From: CAIYPG01 sp903864555
GTDB taxonomy: Bacteria > Pseudomonadota > Gammaproteobacteria > Burkholderiales > SG8-39
Direction of reading: 5' to 3'
NCBI GenBank assembly: GCA_947474715.1
Contig: CANJJT010000074.1
Coordinates: 1-20,395, forward strand
Length of the DNA stretch: 20,395 nucleotides
Position 1 is the first letter of the stretch; the number at the start of each line of letters is the position of its first letter. This document shows, in pieces, positions 8,201 through 15,721 of the stretch. The notes under the pieces are model-generated. The model ran no database searches. It saw nothing but the letters and a program-made list of their open reading frames with translations, and was not told the origin of the DNA. The position numbers were made by a program, and so were the translations under genes.

Positions 8201-9464
8201 GCTGGTGCCCGGCCTGCGGCGCGAGAAGGCGCTGGGCCTGGCGAAATCACTGCCGCAGCGCACGCGCCATCGCCTCGGGCCGGGGCCCGAGTTCGCCGAA
8301 CGTTTCCTGGCCGAAGCGCCGGACCTGTCGGTGAGCATGAGCGATGCCATTGCGCGCTGGGCCAGGCGCGAGCTGCAGCTGGACATCCCGCGGGACGGCT
8401 TTCAGCCCGAGCGGCTGCCCGCGCACCTGTCGATGAACTTCCGCGTCGTCGATGAACACGGGCGGCAGTTGGGCATGGGCCGCAACCTGGCGCAACTGCG
8501 CGCCGAACTGGGCGACGCGGCCGGCGAGCGCTTCGCCCGGGTGGTGTCCAATGCCGAGGGCACCGACGAAGCAGCCAGTGCGCTGGTGGAAGCAGCCGGC
8601 GAATCCACCACCGAGTGGCGCTTCGGCGAACTGGCCGAGATCATGGAACTGCGCCACGGCACCCAGACGCTGATGGGCTTCCCGGCCATCGTCGATGAGG
8701 GCGACAGCGTGCGCCTGGAAGTCTTCGATGCCGAAGATGCCGCGCACGCCGCCCACCACGAGGGCCTGCGGCGCCTGTTCATCCTGCAACTGAAGGAGCA
8801 GGCCCGCTTCATCGAGAAAAGCCTGCCCAACTTCACCGCCATGGCGATGCAGTACTCCATGCTTTTCGACAAGGCCGATTCGGCGGAACTGCGCACCCAG
8901 TTGCTGGAGGCCAGCTTCGACCGCGCCTGCCTGCAGGAGCCGCTGCCGCGCAACCAGGCCGCCTTCGACAAGCGCCGCGAAGAAGGCCGCGGACGCGTCA
9001 ACCTCATCGCCCAGGAAATCGCGCGGCTCACCGGCACCATCCTCACCGAATACCAGGGGCTGCAGAAAAAGATCCGCGAAGTGCAGCGCGCCTATCCGGC
9101 GCAGGTGAAGGACATCTCCGAGCAGATGGCGCGCCTCGTGCCGCGCCACTTCATCGCCGACACGCCCTTCGAGCGCCTCACCCACTTCCCGCGCTACCTC
9201 AAGGCCGCCGTGCTGCGCCTGGACAAGCTGAGAAGCGATCCATCCCGCGACGCCCGTGGCATGAGCGAAATCATCCCGATGCAGACCTTGTACCTGCGCG
9301 CCCTGATCGCCGCCAACAAGGCCGGCACCTGGGACGAGGGGCTGGACCAGTTCGGCTGGCTGCTGGAGGAGCTGCGCGTGCAGTTGTTCGCCCAGGAACT
9401 GCGCACCCCGGTGCCGGTGTCGGCCAAGCGGCTGCAGAAGGCCTGGGAGGGGATGCGGCGCTAG
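5253..9464 (+). CDS. hrpA: ATP-dependent RNA helicase HrpA (DEAH box)
   Basis: A DEAH-box RNA helicase of about 1403 residues; E. coli HrpA acts on stalled or collided ribosomes. Seen: Walker A GETGSGKT (174-181), DEAH (271-274), SAT motif ITSATIDAERF-like (VTSATIDAERF), motif VI QRSGRCGR, then HA2 and OB-fold regions, and a long HrpA-specific C-terminal region (DUF3418 type). I start at the ATG at 5253; a TTG at 5199 is in frame but weak. Residues 1 to ~135 are low-complexity, rich in Q, G, P and R, with RGG-like stretches and five QG(P/S)RP units. This is longer than usual in the family and resembles a disordered RNA-binding tail. Upstream, 4990-5252 holds no gene I can support. Downstream is a repeat-rich 295-bp gap, so it is probably a single-gene unit. 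Confidence 0.95.
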   Translation: MSGPDSKPEDPQGRPQPEPAPTAAPSPQPAASDPDKRPQGRAPRSPGPASSGQGGQGGRDVQGGRGGQHQPGQQRQAGQAGQQGQRRDPGKQPRPGGQAQGPRPQGPRPQGPRPQGSRPQGSRPPGHHRYSPEEIEVRRRNLPKPTYPEELPVSGRRAEIARAIADHQVVIVAGETGSGKTTQLPKICLELGRGVHGLIGHTQPRRIAARATAARIAQELQTELGGVVGYKIRFTDKVSARSYVKLMTDGILLAETQGDPELRQYDTIIIDEAHERSLNIDFLLGYLRQLLKRRPELKLIVTSATIDAERFARHFADGDDKPAPVIEVSGRLYPVEVRYRPVEAGTQKGGDPGDADLNEAIVDAVDDLARLGDGDVLVFLPGEREIREAAEALRKHHPPHTEILPLFARLSTAEQERVFKPHNARRIVLATNVAETSLTVPGIRYVVDTGLARVKRYSYRNKVEQLKVEPISQAAARQRSGRCGRVAAGVCIRLYDEQTFERRPDFTDPELLRSSLAGVILRMKSLHLGDVEDFPFIDPPTPRAIADGYALLQELGAVDEQKLLTDTGRQLARLPLDPRIGRMVLAAKQEGSLAEILVIAAALAVQDPRDRPMERAAAADEAQKKFDDEKSDFLSYLRLWMFYEDLIQHKKSNRQLQQTLQQHFLSPNRMREWRDIHSQLKEMVSEFGFKVGDLAPDPHRQFAAIHRALLAGLLGNVGMKTEEGNFLGARGIKFWVHPGSGVGRKAGRWIMAAEITETTRLYARNVATIEQEWAERVGAHLVKKSQYDPHWEKKPAHVAAFERATLYGLPLYANRRMHYGPLDPAESRRIFIRRALVEGDWDTKAPFFTHNQSLCRDIERLEHKSRRPDVLVDDELIYAFYDAIIPPVDLAQPENAIHNGAAFDAWRHEVEAKDPKLLFLKRADLMRHEAAGITTEQFPHHLDMAGRRFALDYHHEPGTARDGLTLTVPLVALNQVNPSLCDWLVPGLRREKALGLAKSLPQRTRHRLGPGPEFAERFLAEAPDLSVSMSDAIARWARRELQLDIPRDGFQPERLPAHLSMNFRVVDEHGRQLGMGRNLAQLRAELGDAAGERFARVVSNAEGTDEAASALVEAAGESTTEWRFGELAEIMELRHGTQTLMGFPAIVDEGDSVRLEVFDAEDAAHAAHHEGLRRLFILQLKEQARFIEKSLPNFTAMAMQYSMLFDKADSAELRTQLLEASFDRACLQEPLPRNQAAFDKRREEGRGRVNLIAQEIARLTGTILTEYQGLQKKIREVQRAYPAQVKDISEQMARLVPRHFIADTPFERLTHFPRYLKAAVLRLDKLRSDPSRDARGMSEIIPMQTLYLRALIAANKAGTWDEGLDQFGWLLEELRVQLFAQELRTPVPVSAKRLQKAWEGMRR
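5550..5624 (+). repeat. Five tandem 15-bp units inside hrpA
   Basis: Five consecutive 15-bp units, each encoding QG(P/S)RP (residues 100-124). Two neighbouring units are identical and the others differ mostly at silent positions or P/S. They sit in the disordered N-terminal extension and are a likely place for length variation between strains. Confidence 0.8.
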
Positions 9465-9475
9465 GCAGGCCCGGT

Positions 9476-9504
9476 GGTGTTAACCCCCGGGTCCAAGGTT
9501 CTTC
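9476..9504 (+). repeat. 3'-end repeat family, hrpA copy 1
   Basis: GTGTTAACCCCCGGGTCCAA followed by GGTTCTTCG, 12 bp after the hrpA stop. It matches the copy after the second Bug gene (20152-20182: GTGTAAACCCCCTTGTCAAA then GGTTCATCG), with the same orientation relative to the gene and almost the same distance from the stop codon. Confidence 0.65.
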
Positions 9505-9521
9505 GTCGAATGCCAGGCAGG

Positions 9522-9575
9522 CGTGGCTGCTGTGTGGATTACCCCCTGGTCTAAGGGTGCCGCGCCGCAGCCACG
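9522..9575. repeat. 9-bp inverted repeat around repeat copy 2 downstream of hrpA
   Basis: CGTGGCTGC (9522-9530) pairs perfectly with GCAGCCACG (9567-9575). The 36-base loop contains the second copy of the 3'-end repeat. In the hrpA transcript this would be a stem-loop about 60-110 nt after the stop. It could stabilise or end the message, but there is no T run after it. Confidence 0.45.
9536..9561 (+). repeat. 3'-end repeat family, hrpA copy 2
   Basis: GGATTACCCCCTGGTCTAAG followed by GGTGCC. It is about 60 bp after copy 1 and corresponds to the second copy after the Bug gene at 20228-20252 (GGTTTACCCCCTTGTCAAAG). Confidence 0.6.
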
Positions 9576-9618
9576 TCTTGGCGTCATCCCTGGCGCCGGC
9601 ACCACCGGGCCGCTGTAT

Positions 9619-9632
9619 CGGTCCATGGACCG
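9619..9632. other. 14-bp perfect palindrome CGGTCCATGGACCG
   Basis: A fully symmetric sequence in the gap before the Tat-exported binding protein, 128 bp before its ATG. It could be a binding site for a dimeric regulator. Further down the same leader, GCGGCG-tccc-CGCCGC (9701-9716) forms a short GC hairpin. I could not assign a promoter in the 9465-9759 gap. Confidence 0.3.
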
Positions 9633-9759
9633 GCGGGGGCGCGTTCTTGAGGGTACTTAAATAGGGTGCGGTCCGGCTCACCGGAGAGTGGTACCCTTTC
9701 GCGGCGTCCCCGCCGCGTTACCGGCACGCTGTTCCCCGCAGCTTTATAGAGGCACTTTC

Positions 9760-11106
9760 ATGAGTGATTCAGGAATCAAGAAGCCGGTCGCACGGAGAAG
9801 TTTCATCAAGTCAGCGGGCGCCGTCGCCCTCGTTGCAGGGCTGGGGCCGCAGTTTTCAGCACCGGCGCAGGCTGCAAAGCGAAAAACCCTGAAAATCCTG
9901 CAATGGAACCATTTCGTCCCGGCGTTCGACGATTGGTTCAACAAGGTGTTCGTCAAGCAGTGGGGCGACAAGAACAACACCGAGGTGCTGGTGACGAACA
10001 TTGCGATGACCGGCATCGAGAGCCGGGCTGCCACCGAGATTGCCAGGAAGCTGGGCCATGATTTGTGCATGTTCCTCAGCCCGCCGGCATCCTATGAGGA
10101 CTTTGTGGTGGATACCGGCGACGTCTACGCAGAGTGCGAGCGCCGGTACGGAAAACCGCTGGACATCGCCAAGCGAAGCACCTTCAACCCTGTCACCAAG
10201 AAACACTTCGGGTTCTCCGACAGCTATGTCCCCGATCCGGTCAATTACCGCAAGGACCTGTGGGACGAAGCCGGGATCGTTCCCTCTTCCTGGGACGCCA
10301 TCCGCGAGGGCGGGCGCAAGATCAAGCAAAAACACGGCATTCCCGTGGGTATCGGGATGTCCAATGAACTCGACAGCAGCATGGCGCTGCGGTCCCTCCT
10401 TGCTGCCTTCGGCGCCTCGGAGCAAACCATCGAAGGCCGTCCCAGCCTCAAATCGCCGCAAAGCCTCGAGGCGCTGAAATATGCCAAGGCGCTGTTTCAG
10501 GAAAGCATGACCGATGAAATATTTTCCTGGGACGCCTCGTCGAACAACCGCCAGATGCTGGCCGGGATGGGTTCGCTTACGCTGAATGCCATTTAGATCA
10601 CCCGCACCGGCGAGAGCGAAAAAATCCAACTGGCCGACAAAATCGCGCTCGCCATTCCGGCGCGGGGGCCGGCGGCGCAGCTCGGGGTGATGCACCTGAT
10701 GAACGCGTACGTCATTTGGAAGTTTTCCCAGAACATCGATGGTGCGAAAAAGTTCCTGGTTGACTTGACCGGTGAATCGAGAAACGCATTCATCGCCAGC
10801 GGTTTTTACAATTTCCCCACCTACCCGCAGCTGGTGCCTGACCTGAACACCCTGATCAGCCGCGACCCGAGGGCGACGCCCGCCGACAAGTACAAGATTT
10901 TTACCGATGCCGCCAAGTGGACCATCAATGTCGGCTACCCCGGCTATTCCAATGCCGCAATCGACGAAATCTGGAAGGGATGGCTGATCCCGCGCATGTT
11001 TGCCGATGCGGCGTCGGGTCGCCTCACACCCGAGGCAGCGCTTGACCTGTACGCGGGCCAGTCGAACAAGATCTTCGACAAGTGGCGTGCCCTGAAAAAA
11101 GTCTGA
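9760..11106 (+). pseudogene. Tat-exported extracellular solute-binding protein, interrupted by an in-frame amber stop
   Basis: A family-1 type (carbohydrate-like) ABC periplasmic binding protein. The ATG at 9760 follows AGAGG with good spacing. The N-terminus has a twin-arginine signal (ARRSFIKSAGAVALVAGL), then a mature domain beginning KILQWNHFVPAFDDWFN, with family-like stretches FGFSDSYVPDPVNYRKDLW. Codon 279 (10594-10596) is TAG; the same frame continues without a break for another 169 codons of good coding sequence to TGA at 11104-11106, giving the expected ~448-residue length. As written, the product is a 278-residue fragment; a GTG at 10687 could restart only the C-terminal part. It may be a recent nonsense mutation, a sequencing error or, less likely, readthrough. 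No permease or ATPase gene is nearby. It heads an apparent operon with a second binding protein (45 bp away) and a hybrid kinase, so a sensing role is inferred. Confidence 0.8.
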
Positions 11107-11151
11107 GTCTGCGCAACCGGCGCGACATTGCCAATCCTCGAGGTGCCTGAG

Positions 11152-12291
11152 ATGAGAAAACCGATGACATGCGGATCCCGGATCCTGCGGCTGGCGATGC
11201 TCGCTCTGGCGTTGCTGGCATGCGGGATGGCGCCCCCGGCCGCAGCCGCAGCCGCAGCCGCGGAAAGGCAAAAACGCATCATGGTCGTCGACAGCTACGA
11301 CCGGGATTACCTGTGGTCGCAGTCCACGCAGCGCGGCGTCAACGCCGGAATGCTCAAGTACGGTTACTTCGAGAGCAACGCGTCGGCCAAGCGGCTTGTC
11401 GATACCAACTCGGTTGAGACACCGAAGGTCATCGTCAAGAAACTGTGGATGAACTCCAAGAAAAGAAACAGCGTCCCGGATCTGGCCAGTGCGACAAAGC
11501 GGATCATGGAGGAGATCCGCAAGTTTGAGCCGGACCTGGTACTGCTTGGCGATGACAATGCCGCCAACTACATAGGCCAGCAGTTGGTGGGCTCGCAAAC
11601 ACCCGTGGTGTTCTGGGGCATCAATGGCCTGCCCCTGAGGTACAACCTGGTGGAAAAGCTTGAAGCGCCCGGGCAAAACGTGACCGGTGTCTGGCAGTCG
11701 GGCTACCACAAGGAAAGCCTCGATCTCCTCAAGCGGCTGGTGCCCAAGGCACAGACCTTCGCCATTCTCGCCTGCGATTCGGAGAGCTCGCGACCTAACG
11801 TGAAGGCGATCGAGCAACTGGCGCAGCGGGGTGCGCTGCCCATGAAGCTGGCGGGGAAAGTGGTCACCAATTCGTTCGAGGACTGGAAAGCGGGCGCACT
11901 GGAGCTGGCCAAGCGCGTCGATGCGCTGTACGTGCTCAATCACGACACCCTGCGCGACCGCGCCGGAAACCATGTGGAGGTGCTGGCCGCGGGCCGCTGG
12001 TATCTGAACAACATCAAGATACCCGAAGCCTCCCATGAGGATCAGTTCGTCCTTGAAGGCATGCTGCTCACGGCGAATGATTCCGGATACAACCAGGGAT
12101 TTCTCGCCTTCCAGATGGCCTACGGCATCCTCGAGCAGGGCCTCAATCCGGCCAGAATGGCGGTGAGGACCCCGGAGCGCGGCCCCTACATGGTCAACCG
12201 GCAGCGTGCCAAAGCGCTAGGCATCCAGCTGGAGCCAGCCTTATATCTGATCGACGAAATGATCGACACGTCCGCCGCGCTGGGAAAATAG
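11152..12291 (+). CDS. Periplasmic substrate-binding protein of the ABC_sub_bind type, likely partner of the hybrid kinase
   Basis: About 379 residues from the ATG at 11152, preceded by GAGGTG. The N-terminus is a signal peptide with a hydrophobic core ending ALLAC, a possible but imperfect lipobox at C24, followed by an eight-codon alanine run (30-37). The mature part (starts RQKRIMVVDSYDRDYLWSQS) looks like the PF04392 family of two-lobed periplasmic binding proteins, with VLLGDDNAANYIG and PVVFWGINGLP typical of its lobe hinges. Members often have no transporter. Here no permease or ATPase follows; the stop is only 9 bp before a hybrid sensor kinase, which strongly suggests co-translation and a role in presenting a ligand to the kinase periplasmic domain, by analogy with TorT-TorS. 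The ligand is unknown. Confidence 0.85.
   Translation: MRKPMTCGSRILRLAMLALALLACGMAPPAAAAAAAAERQKRIMVVDSYDRDYLWSQSTQRGVNAGMLKYGYFESNASAKRLVDTNSVETPKVIVKKLWMNSKKRNSVPDLASATKRIMEEIRKFEPDLVLLGDDNAANYIGQQLVGSQTPVVFWGINGLPLRYNLVEKLEAPGQNVTGVWQSGYHKESLDLLKRLVPKAQTFAILACDSESSRPNVKAIEQLAQRGALPMKLAGKVVTNSFEDWKAGALELAKRVDALYVLNHDTLRDRAGNHVEVLAAGRWYLNNIKIPEASHEDQFVLEGMLLTANDSGYNQGFLAFQMAYGILEQGLNPARMAVRTPERGPYMVNRQRAKALGIQLEPALYLIDEMIDTSAALGK
11239..11262 (+). repeat. GCCGCA microsatellite coding for alanine run
   Basis: Eight alanine codons in a row, seven of them alternating GCC and GCA and the last GCG, at the signal-peptide/mature junction of the binding protein. The 6-bp periodicity makes it prone to slippage in whole units without breaking the frame. 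Confidence 0.7.
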
Positions 12292-12300
12292 GTCAATTAC

Positions 12301-14877
12301 ATGTTGCTGCGTCGCCAAGGCTCGATATTCAAAAGGCTGCTGGTCGCCTTCATGGCGGTCAGCGTCCTCACTGGCTTGCCGCTGGTCTTGATCGCGATAA
12401 AGTTCAACAAGGATTCCAGCGGGGTGCGGCTGGAGCAAAGCATCAGCCAGCAGATGGTCATCATCAGTGGTTACTTCAAAACGGAGTTCACGGTCGGCTT
12501 GCAGCGCTCGCTGAAACAGATCGCCGAATCCGATGCGCTCAGGGATTACCTGTCGGCCCCCGGTGACGAGCGCATCGTCGCCGTAAAGCGGCTGGAGACC
12601 AACCTGCTGCGCCAGCTCACAGACTACCCCGCCTATTCGGGCGTTTATTACGCCGATGCCGAGGGCAAGGTCATCGTCAGCGTCAGCGACGGCAAGCGCA
12701 CGGGCAACATGCCCACGCTCGCCCAGGCGAACCCCGAGACCAGCCTTGCACCATCCATCACCCACAGTCGCCTGGCGCAGGTGTATCGGAAGATGGTCAC
12801 AACGCCCGTGTTGTTGTCATCGGGCAACATGGAGTGGTTCATCCCGCCGCGCGAAGTGATGGTAGAAGGGCCGTTCCTCGACGAGAACAACCGGCTGTCG
12901 ATCGTTGTGGCCCTGCCCACCATTGACCTGGACAGTGGCGGGATCGGCGGCTTGGTCATGATCCGGGTCCGGCTGGAGGAATTCGTGGCACGCTTGCAGT
13001 CGATGAAGTTCTACAACCTGGCGCCGATCTGGCTGTTTGATGCCGCAGGCAAGCTGCTCGTTGCCCCAGCCGAAAAATCCCTGGGGCTCGATCCGGCCGG
13101 AGTATTCCCTCCCGGTGTCGCGAAAGAGCTGCAATTCAATCGTACCAACCAGGGCCTGGTTGCCGTGCAGGACTTTTTCATCGAAAAGGAAAAGCCTGTC
13201 ATCCGGCTTGCCTATTCCATCCCCTCGTCTTTGATTCTCAAGGACTATCAGCCGGCGATTTATGTGTTTGTACTGGCGCTGCTCAGCGGGCTTGCCGCTG
13301 TTGGCGTGTTTGCCTATTTCGTTTCGCGCAAATTTTCTGGGCCGATCATTGAACTGGCCTATGCTGCCGCCAGCCTGGCGAGCGGCGCCCTCTCCACCCG
13401 GGTCAAGGTCAAGGCAAGTGGCGAGATCGGGGGGCTGGTCGACAGTTTCAACGCGATGTCCTCCAAGCTGCAACAGGCCTATGAAAACCGCAACAGCGCG
13501 CTTGCTGTGCTGCGAGGCACGGTTTCGCAGCTGAGGGCGGAATGGAAGGGCGGGGCTGTCCCGGCGCAAGCTTCGCAAACCGCAGCCGACAACCGACCCG
13601 GGGGCGTAGGCGATTTCGAAAACAGCGACGATCTGAACGAGATCGCAGTGGTCATCCAGAGGCTGCTGGCCGAGCGCGCGCAGAATGTACTTGAGATTCA
13701 GGCCGCGAGGCTCATCGCCGACGAAGCCAATGGCGCCAAGAGCGATTTCCTGGCGACAATGAGCCACGAAATCCGCACCCCGCTGAATGCCGTCATCGGA
13801 CTGGCCGACGTGCTCTCCAGGACCGATTTGTCCCACCACCAAAGGGATCTGCTGCTCAGCATGGAAATCGCCAGCGTACAGCTGCTGGAGATCATCAACG
13901 ACGTACTGGATTTCTCCCGTCTGCAATCGGGGCAAATCCAGTTGAACGACGTGTCCATCGATGCGAAAGTATTCTTGAGCCGCCTGATGCTGATCGTGGG
14001 TGGCTTGCCCGACGCCTCCAGCCTGGAAATCCGATGGTCCGTCGATCCGTCAGTGCCGGCTAGCATTCTCGCCGACGAAGCGCGTCTGATGCAGATCCTG
14101 ACTAACCTGGTGGGCAACGCAGTCAAGTTCACCAAACAAGGCAGTATCCTCATCGAGGTCGGCACCGCAGTGGTTGCCGGCGCGCCGCTGATCAAATTTT
14201 TGGTTTCCGACACCGGACCGGGAATTTCCGGGAAATTGCGCGAACAGCTCTTCGAGCCCTTCATCCAGGGCAGCGCCGAGCGCTTGCGACCGCACGCCGG
14301 TTCGGGGCTCGGGTTGGCCATCTGCCGCAAACTGGTCACGGCCATGGGGGGCAGTATCGAGCTTGCGTCCAGTACCGAGAAAGGCTCGTGCTTTCAGGTT
14401 TTGCTGCCGATGCGGCAAGCGGCACCTGCTGCGCCAGGCGAACCAATGGCCGCTCCAGGACCCTCTGCGGTCGGATCCTTGCGTATCCTGGTGGCCGAGG
14501 ACACGCCAGCCAACCAGATGGTGATTCAATTGATGCTCAGTGGGCTGGGCCACGAAGTCATATTGGTCAATAATGGTGCCGAGGCAGTCGAGGCCTTCCG
14601 TAGCACGCATTTCGATGCCGTGTTTCTCGACATCCAGATGCCGATCATGGACGGCTATGAAGCTGCGCGGACCATTCGCGCGTCGGGCGAGGCAGGCCGC
14701 GCGGTGCCCATCGCCGCACTGACGGCATTTACCCAGGATTCGGATCGCCAGAAGGTCAGGGACTGCGAAATCCATCATTTCGTTCCAAAACCGATCCGGG
14801 CAAAAGACCTGACGCGGGTGCTGGAACAAATGTTTTCCGGCGAACCCTTGCAGGCAGACCTGGTGAAAGCGCGCTGA
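12301..14877 (+). CDS. Hybrid sensor histidine kinase (HAMP, HisKA, HATPase, receiver) without HPt
   Basis: An inner-membrane hybrid kinase of 858 residues. TM1 is at ~12-33 and a periplasmic region of about 285 residues, Cache-like (YPAYSGVYYADAEGKVIVSV), follows. Then come TM2 (~319-341), HAMP (~342-395), a linker, and HisKA with H489 in ATMSHEIRTPLNAVIGLADV. The ATPase domain has N-box NLVGNAVKFTKQG (~601), G1 DTGPGIS (~637) and G2 GSGLGLAI (667). A C-terminal receiver begins near 728 (RILVAEDTPANQ), with phospho-acceptor D777 in VFLDIQMPIMDGYEA and a conserved lysine in HFVPKPI. All catalytic residues are present. It ends after the receiver, so a separate HPt protein is needed for an H-D-H-D relay; one is encoded convergently 87 bp downstream. 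The preceding binding-protein gene, 9 bp away, is the likely input. AGGT in the leader serves as a modest ribosome site. Confidence 0.93.
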   Translation: MLLRRQGSIFKRLLVAFMAVSVLTGLPLVLIAIKFNKDSSGVRLEQSISQQMVIISGYFKTEFTVGLQRSLKQIAESDALRDYLSAPGDERIVAVKRLETNLLRQLTDYPAYSGVYYADAEGKVIVSVSDGKRTGNMPTLAQANPETSLAPSITHSRLAQVYRKMVTTPVLLSSGNMEWFIPPREVMVEGPFLDENNRLSIVVALPTIDLDSGGIGGLVMIRVRLEEFVARLQSMKFYNLAPIWLFDAAGKLLVAPAEKSLGLDPAGVFPPGVAKELQFNRTNQGLVAVQDFFIEKEKPVIRLAYSIPSSLILKDYQPAIYVFVLALLSGLAAVGVFAYFVSRKFSGPIIELAYAAASLASGALSTRVKVKASGEIGGLVDSFNAMSSKLQQAYENRNSALAVLRGTVSQLRAEWKGGAVPAQASQTAADNRPGGVGDFENSDDLNEIAVVIQRLLAERAQNVLEIQAARLIADEANGAKSDFLATMSHEIRTPLNAVIGLADVLSRTDLSHHQRDLLLSMEIASVQLLEIINDVLDFSRLQSGQIQLNDVSIDAKVFLSRLMLIVGGLPDASSLEIRWSVDPSVPASILADEARLMQILTNLVGNAVKFTKQGSILIEVGTAVVAGAPLIKFLVSDTGPGISGKLREQLFEPFIQGSAERLRPHAGSGLGLAICRKLVTAMGGSIELASSTEKGSCFQVLLPMRQAAPAAPGEPMAAPGPSAVGSLRILVAEDTPANQMVIQLMLSGLGHEVILVNNGAEAVEAFRSTHFDAVFLDIQMPIMDGYEAARTIRASGEAGRAVPIAALTAFTQDSDRQKVRDCEIHHFVPKPIRAKDLTRVLEQMFSGEPLQADLVKAR

Positions 14878-14964
14878 AGAAAGGACGCTTGATCGTCGAG
14901 TGCGTGGCCCAAGGGGTGGCCTGAGCCTGCGCATGCCCATGCCAGGGCGAGGCAGCGTCGATGC

Positions 14965-15420
14965 TTAGGCGATGACGCTTGCCGGACTGGTTGCCCGTTG
15001 AACTGCCTTGATGACCGGAAGCACGTGATCGAGCAATCGCGCCGCGGACGCGTCCATCCCGTCTGCGGCATGTGCCTCCAGTTCTGCGGCCAGATTCGCC
15101 GCCTCGCTCGCCCCGAACTGGGCGAACAGGCCTTTCATGCGGTGCGCCGAACGCTTCGCGCCGGAAGCGTCCCCCGCAGCCAACTGCGTCCTCATTGTGC
15201 CGGCCGTCTCGTTCAAGTCTTGAGCAAACGCATGGACCGAGGCAGCCATGTTTTTCGGGCCCAGGGACTCGCCCATCTCCTTCAAGTAAGCCTCGTCGAT
15301 CGTCACCATCAGCTCGCATTCAACAGGCTTGCCAGCGCCCGACTGCCGTCCCGGGAGCATTGATTTCAGCCAATCCCGCAAGCTGGCCATGCACTTGAGT
15401 GCCGTGTCTGAAACGCTCAT
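14965..15420 (-). CDS. Stand-alone HPt phosphotransfer protein
   Basis: A cytoplasmic protein of 151 residues. The C-terminal ~100 residues form a histidine phosphotransfer domain with H93 in AHRMKGLFAQFGA (the HxxKGxxxxxG signature) followed by an amphipathic helix NLAAELEAHA. The first ~40 residues are an extra segment of unknown role. The start is well supported: AGGAG lies 6 bases before the ATG at 15420. HPt proteins carry phosphate between the receiver of a hybrid kinase and a final response regulator. This gene runs towards the hybrid kinase gene, which has no HPt of its own, so they are likely partners even though they cannot share an operon. Upstream on the same strand is the BLUF gene, 301 bp away, with a hairpin between. 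A palindrome TTGAATTCAA (15446-15455) lies in its leader. Confidence 0.88.
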   Translation of the reverse strand: MSVSDTALKCMASLRDWLKSMLPGRQSGAGKPVECELMVTIDEAYLKEMGESLGPKNMAASVHAFAQDLNETAGTMRTQLAAGDASGAKRSAHRMKGLFAQFGASEAANLAAELEAHAADGMDASAARLLDHVLPVIKAVQRATSPASVIA

Positions 15421-15493
15421 GGCTGCTCCTTTTTGGTGAATTACATTGAATTCAAGCCAGCATGCTACTGCAGTCCGAGGGAGAGGTTAATCA

Positions 15494-15544
15494 AGGAAAC
15501 ACTGATCAAGTCTCGAATCGAGGATAGTGGTTCAAGTGTTTCCT
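15494..15544. repeat. 51-bp inverted repeat between the BLUF and HPt genes
   Basis: AGGAAACACT (15494-15503) pairs perfectly with AGTGTTTCCT (15535-15544), and the centre holds a second small dyad CTCGA-A-TCGAG. The compact layout resembles a miniature mobile-element remnant or an RNA hairpin that could weaken readthrough from BLUF into HPt. No flanking target duplication was found by eye. Confidence 0.5.
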
Positions 15545-15561
15545 CTGAAGTGGGGGATAGG

Positions 15562-15581
15562 CAAGGGGCCTAGCCCACTTG
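15562..15581. terminator. Weak hairpin downstream of the BLUF gene
   Basis: CAAG-GGGC-cta-GCCC-a-CTTG can fold into an 8-bp stem with one bulged base, about 140 bp after the BLUF stop. It has no T run on either side, so termination is a guess. The remainder of the 15421-15721 gap shows no gene I can support. Confidence 0.2.
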
Positions 15582-15721
15582 TTCAGCCCTTCCTTGAGAA
15601 ACCCCAAGCGGGCCGCGGAAACGCCCGGAATTCAACGGGTGGCTGATTCCATGTTCATCATGACGCCTCTTGAGACTGCACTGTCATGGCGCTTCACCTG
15701 TGCATGCCGCGCCGAAAACAG

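Noticed and set aside
9856..12036. A 726-codon open frame on the minus strand
   Set aside because: It lies wholly antisense to two binding-protein genes that have signal peptides, ribosome sites and family motifs. Long antisense frames are expected in GC-rich DNA.
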